A DNA stretch of 64,000 nt from Staphylococcus hyicus. GTDB taxonomy: Bacteria > Bacillota > Bacilli > Staphylococcales > Staphylococcaceae. The position numbers and the translations under genes were made by a program. The stretch spans positions 1,054,001 through 1,118,000 of the forward strand of contig NZ_CP008747.1 of NCBI RefSeq assembly GCF_000816085.1, in the 5' to 3' direction. Of this stretch, positions 24,086 to 32,376 are shown piece after piece (the stretch's first letter is position 1; the number at the start of each line of letters is the position of its first letter). Under the pieces are notes generated by a model. It saw only the letters and a program-made list of their open reading frames with translations, searched no databases and had not been told where the DNA came from.

Positions 24086-24263
24086 TTTTTTGCCCACCTA
24101 AAAGTTTTATTATATACATATTAACACAAAGGCTTACCCTTTTAGCAGATGGTTTCTGAAATATTTATTTGATTTCGCTTATTTGACTGTTTGTTACTTA
24201 TAACCTGTATTTGAACATATAAAGAAATGATGAAAGACATATTTTATATTGAAGGAGTTTTAA

Positions 24264-24365
24264 ATGGTTACTTTGCAATTTATGCTTGATTTCCTAGTGT
24301 AATTATTACTATGGTTAATTTGGAAGATTTGTAGGAACTATATAGAAGTTCTTAAGCGTAGGTAA
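24264..24365 (+). pseudogene. Tiny membrane peptide gene with in-frame stop
   Basis: A good site GAAGGAG precedes ATG 24264. The frame codes 33 codons with one TAA at codon 13, between MVTLQFMLDFLV and LLLWLIWKICRNYIEVLKRR. The whole resembles holin-like toxic peptides. Probably an inactivated copy. Confidence 0.4.
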
Positions 24366-24394
24366 AATTTTAGTAGAGCAATTAATTTTCTTCC

Positions 24395-24414
24395 TAGAAG
24401 GATAAAATATAAAA
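24395..24414 (+). promoter_or_regulatory. Repeated element with A-rich flank
   Basis: Exact core 24401-24412 (AAGGATAAAATATAAAAA). It is the last copy before a 12.6-kb stretch without any. Confidence 0.55.
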
Positions 24415-24424
24415 ATATATAAGA

Positions 24425-24640
24425 ATGATTACAAAAAGATATATTAATATTAAAAACAAGAGTTTTACTTTAGAAAATTCCATTAATAGAGGATTTTATA
24501 TTGAAGAAAAGTTAGACATATCAAATGCAAGTTTTACTATCAATGATGGTAATCCAGAATGTTTTTTACGAAGAATCAAATTAAATACAAGTAATACTCT
24601 TAATGGTTTTCTTGTGCTAAAAATTTTCTTTAAAAAATAA
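24425..24640 (+). CDS. Doubtful small protein (71 aa)
   Basis: Open frame after the repeated element, without a clear ribosome binding site. Ser/Asn-rich, MITKRYINIKNKSFTLENSI onward. May be a decayed phage gene. Confidence 0.3.
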   Translation: MITKRYINIKNKSFTLENSINRGFYIEEKLDISNASFTINDGNPECFLRRIKLNTSNTLNGFLVLKIFFKK

Positions 24641-24742
24641 AAATTATTTTAGTTTAATTCTATTTATGGAAAATATAGTGTGCATAATCACTGACCATAA
24701 GGAAGAGGTCAAATAACTATAGTTACTTGACCTCTAAATTTA

Positions 24743-25564
24743 TTAATTATTTATTTTTTGTTTTAATTCTTTAAGTAAACTTTTTTCAAAGCGATGACCA
24801 ACAAGGATTTCTGTGCCATCATCAAATCCACCTCTACCTGCATGAATTCCAACTAAGTTATTTTCATCATCTAATATTGGAGATCCTGAGTTACCTTCCT
24901 CTGTATAACCGAAGTATTTAAGTCCTTGCTTCGTTGAATGTACTTCAATTTTTTGACTGTACATTGAAAACTGAGTTGTGTTATTAGGGTAACCTACAAC
25001 TCTTAGAACCTGATGCGGGCCTACTGCTTCAGCATTTCCAAATTTAAGCGGTTCAACTACTTCTCCAATGTTTTTACCATCTTTATTAGGTTTTAATTTA
25101 ATAATAGCTATATCGATTCCTGCTCCAAAAGGCGCTTCATCAATTGTCTCTGCTTCAAATTCACCAAAAGGCAATTCTACTTTGCCCTCTGAGTTTTTAG
25201 TTAATCCAGGTCTAAATTTAACATTCTCTGGATTATTTTTAGCTTCTCTGGCGACGTGATAATTTGTAATAATTTTGTTTTGTGAAACTACAAAACCAGT
25301 AGCTAACATAGGCTTATTTTTAATAAACAAGGAGCCTACAGCTTGATAAGGTGTTTGAGTAGTATCGTTCACTTTTGAAAAATAACTTTGTCCTAAAGGA
25401 CTTTGTTTATTATAACTATTCCATTTCTCAATATGCTCTTCTTTTGATAATTCGCTAGCATAAATATTATTTTTAATAGGGGTTTCTAATGCCTGTAATG
25501 ACATAGGCGCAACAGTTGCAAGTGTTAAAAGTACTAAAGTTTTTTTTAGTAATGTTTTATTCAT
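24743..25564 (-). CDS. Exfoliative toxin family serine protease
   Basis: 273 aa with a signal peptide (MNKTLLKKTLVLLTLATVAP, cleavage near residue 30-36). The N-terminal helix region ELSKEEHIEKWNSYN, VKFRPGLTKNSEGK, PFGAGIDIAIIKLKP and KYFGYTEEGNSGSPI follow the ETA/ETB/ETD/Exh pattern. The triad is His in TNYHVA, Asp in GIDIAI and Ser in GNSGSP. Family members cut desmoglein 1 and cause skin blistering; substrate specificity here is unproven. Part of a minus-strand cluster with two other proteases and an EDIN gene. ATG follows GAGGAGA. Confidence 0.85.
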   Translation of the reverse strand: MNKTLLKKTLVLLTLATVAPMSLQALETPIKNNIYASELSKEEHIEKWNSYNKQSPLGQSYFSKVNDTTQTPYQAVGSLFIKNKPMLATGFVVSQNKIITNYHVAREAKNNPENVKFRPGLTKNSEGKVELPFGEFEAETIDEAPFGAGIDIAIIKLKPNKDGKNIGEVVEPLKFGNAEAVGPHQVLRVVGYPNNTTQFSMYSQKIEVHSTKQGLKYFGYTEEGNSGSPILDDENNLVGIHAGRGGFDDGTEILVGHRFEKSLLKELKQKINN

Positions 25565-25808
25565 GTTGATTTCTCCTCTATAAATTTATTTATTCATTTT
25601 GACAAACTGTCAAAAATACATTTATTTAGATATTAATTTGAATGATGAAAATTAATTTAAAATCTGTTGTGAAAAATGCAAATTTCACTAAGAGTAATTT
25701 AAAAAATATCTTGTGAATTTACAGCTAAAAGTGTTATTTTAAGCTGCTTCAATCGATAAATTGTTTGAATTAAAAACTAATGTATTAACCATGATTAAAT
25801 TGAATATA
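25565..25808. other. Intergenic region between exfoliative toxin and protease
   Basis: AT-rich, no gene. It must hold the promoter of the exfoliative toxin gene on the minus strand; I could not single out a strong match. Confidence 0.3.
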
Positions 25809-26498
25809 TTAATTTATTTCAACGTTGGTTTTATTAGAAATCCAGTCACGAATTGTTGAGTCGATAGCTGTAAATCTTCCGTCACCATGTAAAATACCTA
25901 TTAATTCATCAGTATTTTTCAAAAATAGTCCAGAACCTGATTGACCAGGTGAAGTCTTAATATTGGTACCAATCATTTTATTTCCTTCTACAGATTCAAC
26001 CGTACCGTAAGTTTTATATTGGTAATTTTCTCCTTTATCCTGAGGATAACCTATAGTATATACCTCTTTACCTTTATAATTATTAATATCTCTTTCTTTA
26101 CTAATTTTAACTCCTTTTTTGATATAATGTTGCATATCACTTGATGGATTTGTACCTTGTAATAAAGCTATATCATAATCGCCTTGATAAGGATTGTAAG
26201 TAGTAATAGGTAAACTACCAGCCTGTGTTGAGGCGCCTGATCTTGCAGGGTATAATGTTCCTATTTGACCTGATTTGAAATTGTCGCCTTCACAATGTTT
26301 AGCTGTTAAAGCTGTGTTAGGTGAAATTAAAACCGCTGTACAATAGCTAGTGCCTTCAAACTTACTAGTATACAAACTATTTCCTTCAAATACATCCATA
26401 TCTAATACTCTATTATCTTCTACAGGTTGAGCATTGATATCACTAGGGAATAGGGATACTAATGAAGCAAGTGATAAAGTTAAAAGCAATTTTTTCAT
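25809..26498 (-). CDS. Secreted V8/Spl-like serine protease 1
   Basis: 229 aa from ATG 26498, with GGAGG upstream. Signal peptide MKKLLLTLSLASLVSLFPSD. Chymotrypsin-fold triad: His in LTAKHC, Asp in DYDIALLQ, Ser in SPGQSGSGLF. CTAVLISP and the paired Cys before the His are as in the paralogue at 26529. Glutamyl endopeptidase (V8/SspA) and Spl proteases are the nearest families. Lies 30 bp after the second protease, so both may share an mRNA. Confidence 0.8.
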   Translation of the reverse strand: MKKLLLTLSLASLVSLFPSDINAQPVEDNRVLDMDVFEGNSLYTSKFEGTSYCTAVLISPNTALTAKHCEGDNFKSGQIGTLYPARSGASTQAGSLPITTYNPYQGDYDIALLQGTNPSSDMQHYIKKGVKISKERDINNYKGKEVYTIGYPQDKGENYQYKTYGTVESVEGNKMIGTNIKTSPGQSGSGLFLKNTDELIGILHGDGRFTAIDSTIRDWISNKTNVEIN

Positions 26499-26528
26499 GA
26501 AAAAACCTCCATTGTTTATTTTCAATCA

Positions 26529-27263
26529 TTAATTTTTATAAGTATTTATCCAATTATAAAGTCTCTCATTAATTGTCATAACTTTTCCTGATAAACCTTG
26601 ATTTGTATTATAGCTGCCATATAATATTCCGATAAATTGATTATTATCTTTTAAAAATACTCCTGATCCTGATTGCCCTTCAACAGCTGGTAATGTTGTT
26701 TCTAATTCATCAGTCACTGGATTATAATTAGTAATGATTCCTGTGCTTTTGTATTGTTTAAGACCACCTTGATTATAAGGATATCCATAGGTATACACTT
26801 CTTTACCTTTTAATGATTTAATTTGCTCTTTAGAAAAGGGTGTTAAATCTATATGAGCATCTTTCATATAATGTTTGTAGTCGTTGGATTGATCTATTTC
26901 ATTACCTTTTAATATTGCAATATCGTTAGCATCATTGGGTATATAATTAGTAATATTCATATGGCCATAAGGTGTACTCATACCTGATTGCCCTGGGTAA
27001 ATTGTGCCAGAGTATTCTTTACTACTCTTATTTAAATGACAGTGTTTTGCTGTTAAAGCTAAAGTTGGAGAAATAATAATAGCCGAACAATAGGTATGGT
27101 TGTTAGGTTCATATCTGGCAGTTAATTTTGCTCTTTTATCTTTTATAGTATCTACGAGAATTGGGAATCTATTAGAATCGTCGTTAGCTTGAGTTATTGA
27201 CATATTTATAATGGGAGTACAGAGTAACAAGGGGATAAGTACTTTAATAAGTTTTTTAAACAT
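26529..27263 (-). CDS. Secreted V8/Spl-like serine protease 2
   Basis: 244 aa from ATG 27263. Signal peptide FKKLIKVLIPLLLCTPIINM. Triad: His in LTAKHC, Asp in DANDIAILKG, Ser in VEGQSGSGVF. It aligns along its length with its neighbour, including YCSAIIISP and KGKEVYTYGYP, so a local duplication is likely. Probably an extracellular protease acting with the exfoliative toxin. Confidence 0.8.
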   Translation of the reverse strand: MFKKLIKVLIPLLLCTPIINMSITQANDDSNRFPILVDTIKDKRAKLTARYEPNNHTYCSAIIISPTLALTAKHCHLNKSSKEYSGTIYPGQSGMSTPYGHMNITNYIPNDANDIAILKGNEIDQSNDYKHYMKDAHIDLTPFSKEQIKSLKGKEVYTYGYPYNQGGLKQYKSTGIITNYNPVTDELETTLPAVEGQSGSGVFLKDNNQFIGILYGSYNTNQGLSGKVMTINERLYNWINTYKN

Positions 27264-27335
27264 GTAAAACCACTCCATTTTTATCAGAAAATTAAAATAA
27301 TAATTTAAGAGTATTTATCATTAAAACGTATATAT

Positions 27336-27902
27336 CTAAGGTTTTTCTATAATTGCTTTTTTAATTATTAATCGTTCATCATTATCAATCCCAGTAGACT
27401 CTAATGGGTCACCGATTGTGTAATGAACTTCTTTACCATCTTCTAATATCAATGTTGTTTTAGTTCCAGTAGGATATTCAAAGAATATTGAATGGTAGAA
27501 TGCAGTGAATGACTTTGGATCTAAGTTATCTAAATCCTTAAGCTGGATAGTTTTAGTAACTCCTCTTTCAGCACCGTTGTATACAATTTCTTTAATATTT
27601 TGGGTTATTGGTTGGTTTTCTTCCTCAAATCCAGGTGGTGTCTTCATATCGAATTTGATAGATGAACCATCCTCAAAAATTACCTCAGCATTTTCTACTG
27701 GAAAAGGTAAATTGATATCAGCTATATTGTACAACTTGCCTTTGGTATTATATTCTTCTTGACTAGGAAAAGTCTGTTTGTATTCTTTTACTACAGTTTC
27801 TGCAGCGTGAACATGACTTAAAGGTGTGTATACATTGGCGATACTAGCAACACTTGTTAGTAACAAAGTAGCTGTCGCACTTTTGATTATAAAGTTTTTC
27901 AA
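27336..27902 (-). CDS. Secreted protein of unknown function (188 aa)
   Basis: TTG start with GGAGAGG upstream. Signal peptide ending near SHVHAAE. The mature part is acidic and probably beta-rich (AEVIFEDGSSIKFDMK, TTLILEDGKEVHYTIGD). Its end NDERLIIKKAIIEK faintly recalls the end of the EDIN protein next to it, perhaps by chance. It sits 15 bp after edin, so both are likely co-expressed. Virulence-associated by context. Confidence 0.55.
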   Translation of the reverse strand: MKNFIIKSATATLLLTSVASIANVYTPLSHVHAAETVVKEYKQTFPSQEEYNTKGKLYNIADINLPFPVENAEVIFEDGSSIKFDMKTPPGFEEENQPITQNIKEIVYNGAERGVTKTIQLKDLDNLDPKSFTAFYHSIFFEYPTGTKTTLILEDGKEVHYTIGDPLESTGIDNDERLIIKKAIIEKP

Positions 27903-27917
27903 ATTAATCCTCTCCTT

Positions 27918-28664
27918 TTATTTTTTAAAAGCAATTGCTTCAATAATAATTCTTTTCTCATCATCTGATAAATAAACTTTGTTTATAGCATATTCTGTGC
28001 CTCTAGGAAGAAGTAACTCTTGTTGGCCAGGGTATGCTGTTAAATCTTTAGAATCTATATAAGCAGCTTTAGTACCCTTAGGTAGTTCTATTTTTAATTC
28101 AATAGGTCTTCCTGCTAAGGCGGCGCCTTTAACTAGTTGGGTACTTGAATATCCATTTTCTCTATAAATTTTACTGTTCATCATATTGTGTAATTTGTTT
28201 ACAATTTGTTTATCGTACTTGCCATCATTAGTGTTTTGTAAGTTATGGAAATCTTCATCAGTAAAACCATCTATGCTTGTTAAATAGTCTAAATTAAGGA
28301 GTCTATGAACTATAATTTGCTCAGGTGTACTAGTCTTATTAATAACGCTATCTAGTTTACGAATTTTGTCTTGGAGGGTTGGGGATAAGTTGTCTATTAA
28401 ACCATTGCTATTACGAAGCGGTTCGTTCAGAACACTACTGTTCTTAGTGTATTCATAAATTGCCGTTTTATCACTAGAACTATAATTAGCTTCTTTAATT
28501 AATTTGTTTCCCCATTCTGTCGCTTCATTCAAATTGGTGAATTCTTTAGTTTCCGAGGCAAATACAACATTGCTACTTAGAGGTATGGATTGTTCTACTA
28601 AACCTATGCTAGTTAAAACGATTGAAGAAGTTAATAAAATTTTACTAAAATAAGAAGTTTTCAT
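27918..28664 (-). CDS. edin: EDIN-type C3 ADP-ribosyltransferase
   Basis: 248 aa, as in S. aureus EDIN proteins. Signal peptide to about residue 35 (SSNVVFASE). Catalytic features of C3 enzymes: SSTQL (STS-type motif, about residue 171) and the ARTT loop YPGQQELLLPRGTEY with the Gln-x-Glu pair. Family members ADP-ribosylate RhoA at Asn41 and disrupt the actin cytoskeleton of host cells. In S. aureus edin genes sit with exfoliative toxin genes (etD island, ETB plasmid); the same partnership is seen here. ATG follows GGTGGTT. Confidence 0.88.
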   Translation of the reverse strand: MKTSYFSKILLTSSIVLTSIGLVEQSIPLSSNVVFASETKEFTNLNEATEWGNKLIKEANYSSSDKTAIYEYTKNSSVLNEPLRNSNGLIDNLSPTLQDKIRKLDSVINKTSTPEQIIVHRLLNLDYLTSIDGFTDEDFHNLQNTNDGKYDKQIVNKLHNMMNSKIYRENGYSSTQLVKGAALAGRPIELKIELPKGTKAAYIDSKDLTAYPGQQELLLPRGTEYAINKVYLSDDEKRIIIEAIAFKK

Positions 28665-29261
28665 TTTTTAACCACCTTTTCTAAGGATTAAGACCTCTAT
28701 ATTAAATGAAAGAGGCGGAAGTAATTTTATAATTTAGTTTATTTAAACACTGTTATTAAAATTAAGGCTTAGCTTTATGATATTTAAATTTCTAACTAGA
28801 AGTGATTTATTATGGAATCAGAGAATGTAAATAAATTATGAGTTAAACTAAATAATGATCCGCCTCACTAATAATATAATAGAAATATATTTAAGAAGTC
28901 TTTAAAACAAAATTAAATAAACTTAAAAAACCTTAAATCTATATAAAATTTATAGAATAAGGCGTAATCTTTGGTAATTTTATACTTAGGGAATTAATCA
29001 ATTTAATGATTAAGCTTTAGAATATCAATTATATGTTTGTTTATAATCGGGTTAATGTAGAAGGGAGGATGGAGGTATGTTAGTAATGTTTTAAAATTGT
29101 GTAATCATGTCTACTACTTATTATACCATTTAATAATTTTAATAAAATAGTTAAACAGTCTGATCTAGTTAATATTTAGTTAATCAATATACAACATACA
29201 TAAAATATAAGTTGAGAAATAAAATATATTTTATGTTCTTAAAGGTCGAGAGGAGATACAT
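28665..29261. other. Intergenic region upstream of edin
   Basis: About 600 bp, very AT-rich, with no gene or strong hairpin. It should contain the minus-strand promoter for edin and the start signals for the small plus-strand gene at 29262. Confidence 0.4.
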
Positions 29262-29534
29262 ATTATAAAAATCATATATTTAATGTATGCCGCTTATTTC
29301 ACTATTCTAGTTACTTTGCTTTTAGACCCTGATTTTATATATACCTATGATACTGGTGATATCATTTTATTTCATTTATTAATGAATCTTGCAATCGTAC
29401 TTTTATCACTCACTATACTAATGATTAACTACAAATCTATTAAAGATTGGATGCTTTATTTAGTTATGATTTTAATTAATGTTTTTATACTCACACCTCT
29501 AGTAGTGATTATTACAATGGTTTTATTAAAATAA
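29262..29534 (+). CDS. Membrane protein, possible AUU start (90 aa)
   Basis: Three membrane segments (YFTILVTLLLDPDF, LLMNLAIVLLSLTILMI, LYLVMILINVFILTPLVVII). The first ATG is at 29283 but has no site upstream. In frame, ATT 29262 lies 5 nt after AGGAGA and adds seven residues (IKIIYL). AUU initiation is therefore likely; conventional callers would use 29283. Function unknown. Confidence 0.5.
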   Translation: MIKIIYLMYAAYFTILVTLLLDPDFIYTYDTGDIILFHLLMNLAIVLLSLTILMINYKSIKDWMLYLVMILINVFILTPLVVIITMVLLK

Positions 29535-29775
29535 AGACTAGTATGAATTTTAATTGAGTAAATTATCGGTTTAAAAATTATTTGCCTATCAACTATATTT
29601 AACTGAGTATCAAATTATAAGATGAGAGGATATTAAATACAAGAGCTAAATAAAATATTAATGAAGCACATATTTATCTCAGAACAATTTAATTGAGAAT
29701 TTTAGTAGATCTTGAGACTACAGATTATATAATATTTTACTTTAAAATCAAAATAAGACTGATTGAAAATTATAT

Positions 29776-29804
29776 TTTACATATGAGAACATATGTTCTA
29801 TAAT
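29776..29804 (+). promoter_or_regulatory. SOS-controlled promoter
   Basis: -35 TTTACA (29776-29781) and -10 TATAAT (29799-29804), 17 bp apart. A perfect GAACATATGTTC palindrome (29787-29798) lies in the spacer: a LexA box. LexA would block this promoter until DNA damage. Confidence 0.85.
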
Positions 29805-29835
29805 GAAAATACTTTAATTAGGTGGGGTGAATTAA

Positions 29836-31095
29836 ATGTATGATTATTTTCAATGTCAGCAAAGGGATATTTTATGTGTTGATTTAAAAAGTTTTTTTGC
29901 CAGTGTTTCTTGTATTCTCAAAAATTTAGATCCTTTAAAAACAAAGTTAGCAGTTGTTGCTGATACAAAAAGGCAGGGTTCTATTGTCTTAGCAGCCACA
30001 CCTGAATTGAAAAAGTTAGGCATTAAGACAGGGTCTCGTCTGTTTGAAATCCCTCAACGAAGAGACATTTATATTACAAATCCGAAGATGATAACTTATA
30101 TGAAAGTATCAAATAAAATATCAGAAGTGGCATTAAAATATGTTCCATATGAGGATTTTCATCAATATAGCATCGATGAATTCTTTATGGATATAACTGA
30201 GTCATATCATTTGTTTGCTAATACTCCAAAAGAATTTGCCAAATTATTACAATATGAAATTTATCAAAATACAGGTATAAAAAGTACTATAGGTATAGGG
30301 TCAAATATGTTTTTAGCAAAGGTCTCAATGGATATTGAGGCAAAGGAGACCCATGATGCCATTGCTGAATGGCGTTATGAGGATGTTCCAAACAAACTAT
30401 GGGAAATAGATAAACTTACAGAGATGTGGGGTATCAATAAACGTACAGCTGCTAAGTTAAATAAAAGAGGTATTTTCACGGTAGGACAATTGGCACTGTA
30501 TCCTTATGAGTATTTAAAAAGGGACTTTGGAATAATAGGAGTTGAACTGCATTTACATGCAAATGGAATAGATGAAAGTTTAATTAGAAAACCTCATAAG
30601 ATAAAAAATAAAGGACTCGGAAAGAGTCAAATACTAATGCGAGATTATAAATTACAAGAATTAAAGACGGTTTTAAGTGAACAAGTAGAGGATGTCTATT
30701 ATCGAACTAGAAAAAAAGGAGTTTATCCAACAACAATTTCTGTCAATGTAGGATACGCAGACGGTGGTGGTATTAGAAAACAATTTACAGAAAAGAATGG
30801 ATATAAATCCACCACTGTTATAATTGAAAAATTGTTGGATCATATAAGTGAAAGATTAGAGGAAGAAAGATTATATAGAACGATAGGTGTCAGTTTTAAC
30901 AATTTCAAAAGCTCCTCAATACAACAACTTGAATTATTTAAAGGTGAAAAAGAATATAAATCAGAGATGATTGATTATGCCCTTGATAAAGTTAAAGCTA
31001 AATACGGTAAAGAGATAGTTATGAGAGCAACCAGTTTAACCAAAAGTGGAACGCTTTTAGAACGTAAAGGATTAGTAGCAGGGCATAAGGAGTGA
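29836..31095 (+). CDS. Y-family DNA polymerase (UmuC/UvrX-like)
   Basis: 419 aa. Motifs: ILCVDLKSFFASVSC (first catalytic Asp), YSIDEFFMDIT (second acidic pair), TGIKSTIGIGSNMFLAK, and a helix-hairpin-helix thumb (MWGINKRTAAKLNKRG). It carries out translesion synthesis; SPbeta UvrX is a known relative. ATG follows AGGTGGGG. The LexA box upstream shows SOS control, apart from the repeated-element regulon. Confidence 0.85.
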   Translation: MYDYFQCQQRDILCVDLKSFFASVSCILKNLDPLKTKLAVVADTKRQGSIVLAATPELKKLGIKTGSRLFEIPQRRDIYITNPKMITYMKVSNKISEVALKYVPYEDFHQYSIDEFFMDITESYHLFANTPKEFAKLLQYEIYQNTGIKSTIGIGSNMFLAKVSMDIEAKETHDAIAEWRYEDVPNKLWEIDKLTEMWGINKRTAAKLNKRGIFTVGQLALYPYEYLKRDFGIIGVELHLHANGIDESLIRKPHKIKNKGLGKSQILMRDYKLQELKTVLSEQVEDVYYRTRKKGVYPTTISVNVGYADGGGIRKQFTEKNGYKSTTVIIEKLLDHISERLEEERLYRTIGVSFNNFKSSSIQQLELFKGEKEYKSEMIDYALDKVKAKYGKEIVMRATSLTKSGTLLERKGLVAGHKE

Positions 31096-31106
31096 ATGGT
31101 TAAAAT

Positions 31107-31138
31107 AAAACACGATACCGAAAAATGCATCGTGTTTT
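31107..31138. terminator. Bidirectional terminator between convergent genes
   Basis: AAAACACGAT (31107-31116) pairs with ATCGTGTTTT (31129-31138). It serves the polymerase on the plus strand and the immunity gene on the minus strand. Confidence 0.75.
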
Positions 31139-31150
31139 ATAATATATAAA

Positions 31151-31624
31151 TTAAAAAACAAATTGATTTTTTAACATTTCAATCAATTCTTCAGAAGCAC
31201 TGATTATATCGATAGTATCAACGCCAATTTTTAATAAAGATTTATCATCATAAAAAATTATAAACGGCTGAATCTGACTATTTTTGATATACATGCAATA
31301 ATTCAACGCTTCTGTAATATCAATATTATTTATACTGGAAATGATATATTTTTCATCATCGCAATGAATTTTTTCGCTCCAATTTTTTATATTAACAAAC
31401 CATCCAATCCGAGTAACCTCTCTTTTATTATAAGGGGAGATAATCTTAGATAGAAAAGAACTATTTACCTTTGACTTAAACACTAATCTAAATAATTCTT
31501 CAAGATCTCTTTTTTGAATCGAGTCAATATCAAATCTTATTTTGTAATTATCTTCAACTTGAAAATAAGGAGTTTCACTGTTTAAGTCGAATTGAACTAT
31601 TAGATTTTTTAGTTGAATATCCAT
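31151..31624 (-). CDS. Probable immunity protein to the secreted toxin (157 aa)
   Basis: Cytoplasmic, no signal peptide or membrane segment, acidic. It follows the toxin gene by 2 bp on the same strand, the usual place for immunity genes in polymorphic toxin loci. TRIGWFVNIKNWSEKIHCDD and IQPFIIFYDDKSLLKIGVDT suggest an alpha/beta fold. No immunity family is recognised, so the function is inferred from context. Confidence 0.55.
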   Translation of the reverse strand: MDIQLKNLIVQFDLNSETPYFQVEDNYKIRFDIDSIQKRDLEELFRLVFKSKVNSSFLSKIISPYNKREVTRIGWFVNIKNWSEKIHCDDEKYIISSINNIDITEALNYCMYIKNSQIQPFIIFYDDKSLLKIGVDTIDIISASEELIEMLKNQFVF

Positions 31625-31626
31625 TT

Positions 31627-32376
31627 TTAATCACCAATTCTCTTTAAATTAGCATCATATGTGCCACTACGTGTTTTTTTACTGCCCAAATTCTTAATAC
31701 TGCTAGCTCCTTTCCAAGCTCCGCCACTATGGCTATCGGCGTCAGGAGTTATATACATTGGGTTACCTCGTTTATTTTTTTTAAACACTTTTTTACCGTG
31801 TGAATAAGATTTTGTTGGAGAATAACCTAACTTTTTAGCAGCTTCAACAGCAACCTTTGGGCTTGTACGAATCATAGATGTTACAACATTTTTACCATAT
31901 TTTTTTATAGCAAGTTTTATACCATGCTTAGCTAAATATCCAACTAAAACACCAACTACTGGCCAAACTGAAGCATTGACCTTATGAGTATCATATACAA
32001 TCTTATCACCTGTGCTTTTATCAATAAATTCAGCAGAGAAATCATTTTCGTTAACTAATCTTGTAAATTTGATATCAAAAGTTTTGTCAATATCGTTGCC
32101 GTATTTATCCTTTAACCTAGCATCTGCCGTAATAGTATCAGTGTTTTCATTATGTTCTACTATACTTTCAATTGTTAAATCTTTAGAATTGTATTTATTT
32201 TCAACTATATTAGAGTCGGTTGTTGAGTACGAATTAACATGAACATGATTATCATTTATTTGTGTTTTTTCATTCTCTATATCCTTCTTAGTTAAAACTT
32301 CCGCTGCATCAGCAACGCCTCCGTACATAAAGGTTACAACAAAAGCTAAAATGCTAACAAAAATTTTAAATTTCAT
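31627..32376 (-). CDS. Secreted toxin, SAR2788-like N-terminus with Ntox21-like C-terminus
   Basis: 249 aa. Signal peptide MKFKIFVSILAFVVTFMYGG ending near DAAE. The middle is a beta-rich region (about 60-140) and a hydrophobic stretch (WPVVGVLVGYLAKHGIKLA, about 150). The last 60 residues, KVFKKNKRGNPMYITPDADS ... GGAWKGA ... SKKTRSGTYDANLKRIGD, look like the Ntox21 nuclease domain known from contact-dependent toxins. Staphylococcal proteins annotated SAR2788-type putative toxins share the plan. Overlaps the protease stop by 4 nt. Confidence 0.65.
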   Translation of the reverse strand: MKFKIFVSILAFVVTFMYGGVADAAEVLTKKDIENEKTQINDNHVHVNSYSTTDSNIVENKYNSKDLTIESIVEHNENTDTITADARLKDKYGNDIDKTFDIKFTRLVNENDFSAEFIDKSTGDKIVYDTHKVNASVWPVVGVLVGYLAKHGIKLAIKKYGKNVVTSMIRTSPKVAVEAAKKLGYSPTKSYSHGKKVFKKNKRGNPMYITPDADSHSGGAWKGASSIKNLGSKKTRSGTYDANLKRIGD

